Below are positions 5,677-6,126 of a stretch of 6,126 bases of DNA, one piece after another. Below the pieces are notes generated by a model. That model worked only from the letters and a program-made list of their open reading frames with translations, was not told the DNA's origin and ran no database searches. The number at the start of each line of letters is the position of its first letter. Within the stretch, counting starts at the first letter, position 1. The stretch is from positions 1 through 6,126 of the forward strand of contig VGFF01000120.1 in assembly GCA_016868955.1 (NCBI GenBank), in the 5' to 3' direction. The stretch is from Armatimonadota bacterium. GTDB taxonomy: Bacteria; Sysuimicrobiota; Sysuimicrobiia; Sysuimicrobiales; VGFF01. The translations under genes and the position numbers were made by a program.

Positions 5677-6126
5677 CGTCCGGGCGTGGCGGCGGGATAC
5701 CCGTCGGCCTCCATCACGTTACGGCGATCTGCGCGAACCTCAATCGCACGACCGCGTTCTACACGGAGGTCTTGGGGCTCCGTCTCGTCAAGCGAACGGT
5801 CAACTACGACGACCCTGCGACGGAGCACTTCTACTTCGGCGACGCGGTCGGATCGCCCGGCAGCGTGCTGTCGTTCTTCGAGTGGAGCCACCTCGCGCCG
5901 GACCAGGTCGGACTTGGCACGGCGCACCACGTCGTGCTGACGGTTCCCGATGACGGCGCGCAGCGGCGGTGGATCGCGCGGCTGCGGCGATTCTGCGTCG
6001 CGACCGCCGGTCCGAAGGATCGCACGTACTGCCGATCGGTGTACTTTCAAGACCCCGATGGGCTGATTCTCGAGCTGGCGACGCGCGGTCCCGGATTCGC
6101 CGTCGACGAAGCGGAGGACCGGTTGG
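5661..6126 (+). CDS. VOC-fold ring-cleaving dioxygenase / glyoxalase family protein (3' end outside window)
   Basis: About 155 residues are visible before the window ends. It resembles the linear ring-cleaving dioxygenases of the vicinal oxygen chelate superfamily (the MhqO/YfiE-like group, usually about 300 residues with two VOC modules), so roughly the first module is present. The start of the fold is VGLHHVTAICANLNRTTAFYTEVLGLRLVKRTVN. It is followed by DDPATEHFYFGDAVGSPGSVLSFFEW and ends with YFQDPDGLILELATRGPGF. Metal-ligand candidates are a His in LHHVT (18/19), a His in AHHVVLTV (89/90) and Glu138 in ILELAT. GTG 5661 is the only usable start near the fold, overlaps the preceding gene by 16 bases and lacks a clear Shine-Dalgarno, so the start is provisional. 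Family members open hydroquinone- or catechol-type rings or handle related electrophiles; the substrate here is unknown. Confidence 0.88.
   Translation, partial: MVAPVASGRGGGIPVGLHHVTAICANLNRTTAFYTEVLGLRLVKRTVNYDDPATEHFYFGDAVGSPGSVLSFFEWSHLAPDQVGLGTAHHVVLTVPDDGAQRRWIARLRRFCVATAGPKDRTYCRSVYFQDPDGLILELATRGPGFAVDEAEDRL

Overview
The window is GC-rich (about two-thirds GC by eye) chromosomal DNA with tightly packed genes, 1-base TGATG stop/start overlaps, GTG and TTG starts alongside ATG, sigma70-like promoters and a hairpin terminator. The MurT/GatD pair amidates lipid II and is typical of Gram-positive and some deep-branching high-GC bacteria (Actinomycetota, Bacillota relatives, Chloroflexota- or Eremiobacterota-like lineages). 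The phylum cannot be fixed from this window. No tRNA, rRNA, CRISPR array, insertion sequence or phage gene was seen.

Layout: (1) 1-251, 3' end of a LemA-family gene. (2) 252-449, a non-coding stretch with a good promoter and a leader of about 145 nt. The leader folds on paper into a branched structure followed by a perfect 9-bp hairpin that covers the start of the next gene. (3) 450-1601, a secreted cell-wall hydrolase with three LysM domains and an NlpC/P60 catalytic domain, closed by a terminator at 1628-1653. (4) 1673-3840, murT and gatD, translationally coupled. (5) 3800-4738 on the minus strand, an EamA/DMT transporter whose 3' end overlaps the 3' end of gatD. (6) From 4814 to the window edge on the plus strand, a DJ-1/PfpI-family protein, an unrecognised 106-residue protein and a VOC-fold ring-cleaving dioxygenase cut by the window end.

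How the genes fit together: the left half concerns the cell envelope. The LysM-NlpC/P60 enzyme binds and cuts peptidoglycan, while MurT-GatD amidates the D-glutamate of the stem peptide during precursor synthesis. The right half looks like a small stress or detoxification operon (PfpI-like and dioxygenase-like proteins) divergent from a transporter; this functional reading is inference.

The least ordinary part is the leader at about 305-453. Its architecture is riboswitch-like: a closing stem at the predicted transcript 5' end, inner hairpins, and a start-codon-sequestering hairpin whose left strand could alternatively pair with the 5' end. I could not assign it to a known class. The c-di-AMP (ydaO/yuaA) class is known upstream of such hydrolase genes, but its conserved core is not convincingly present here.
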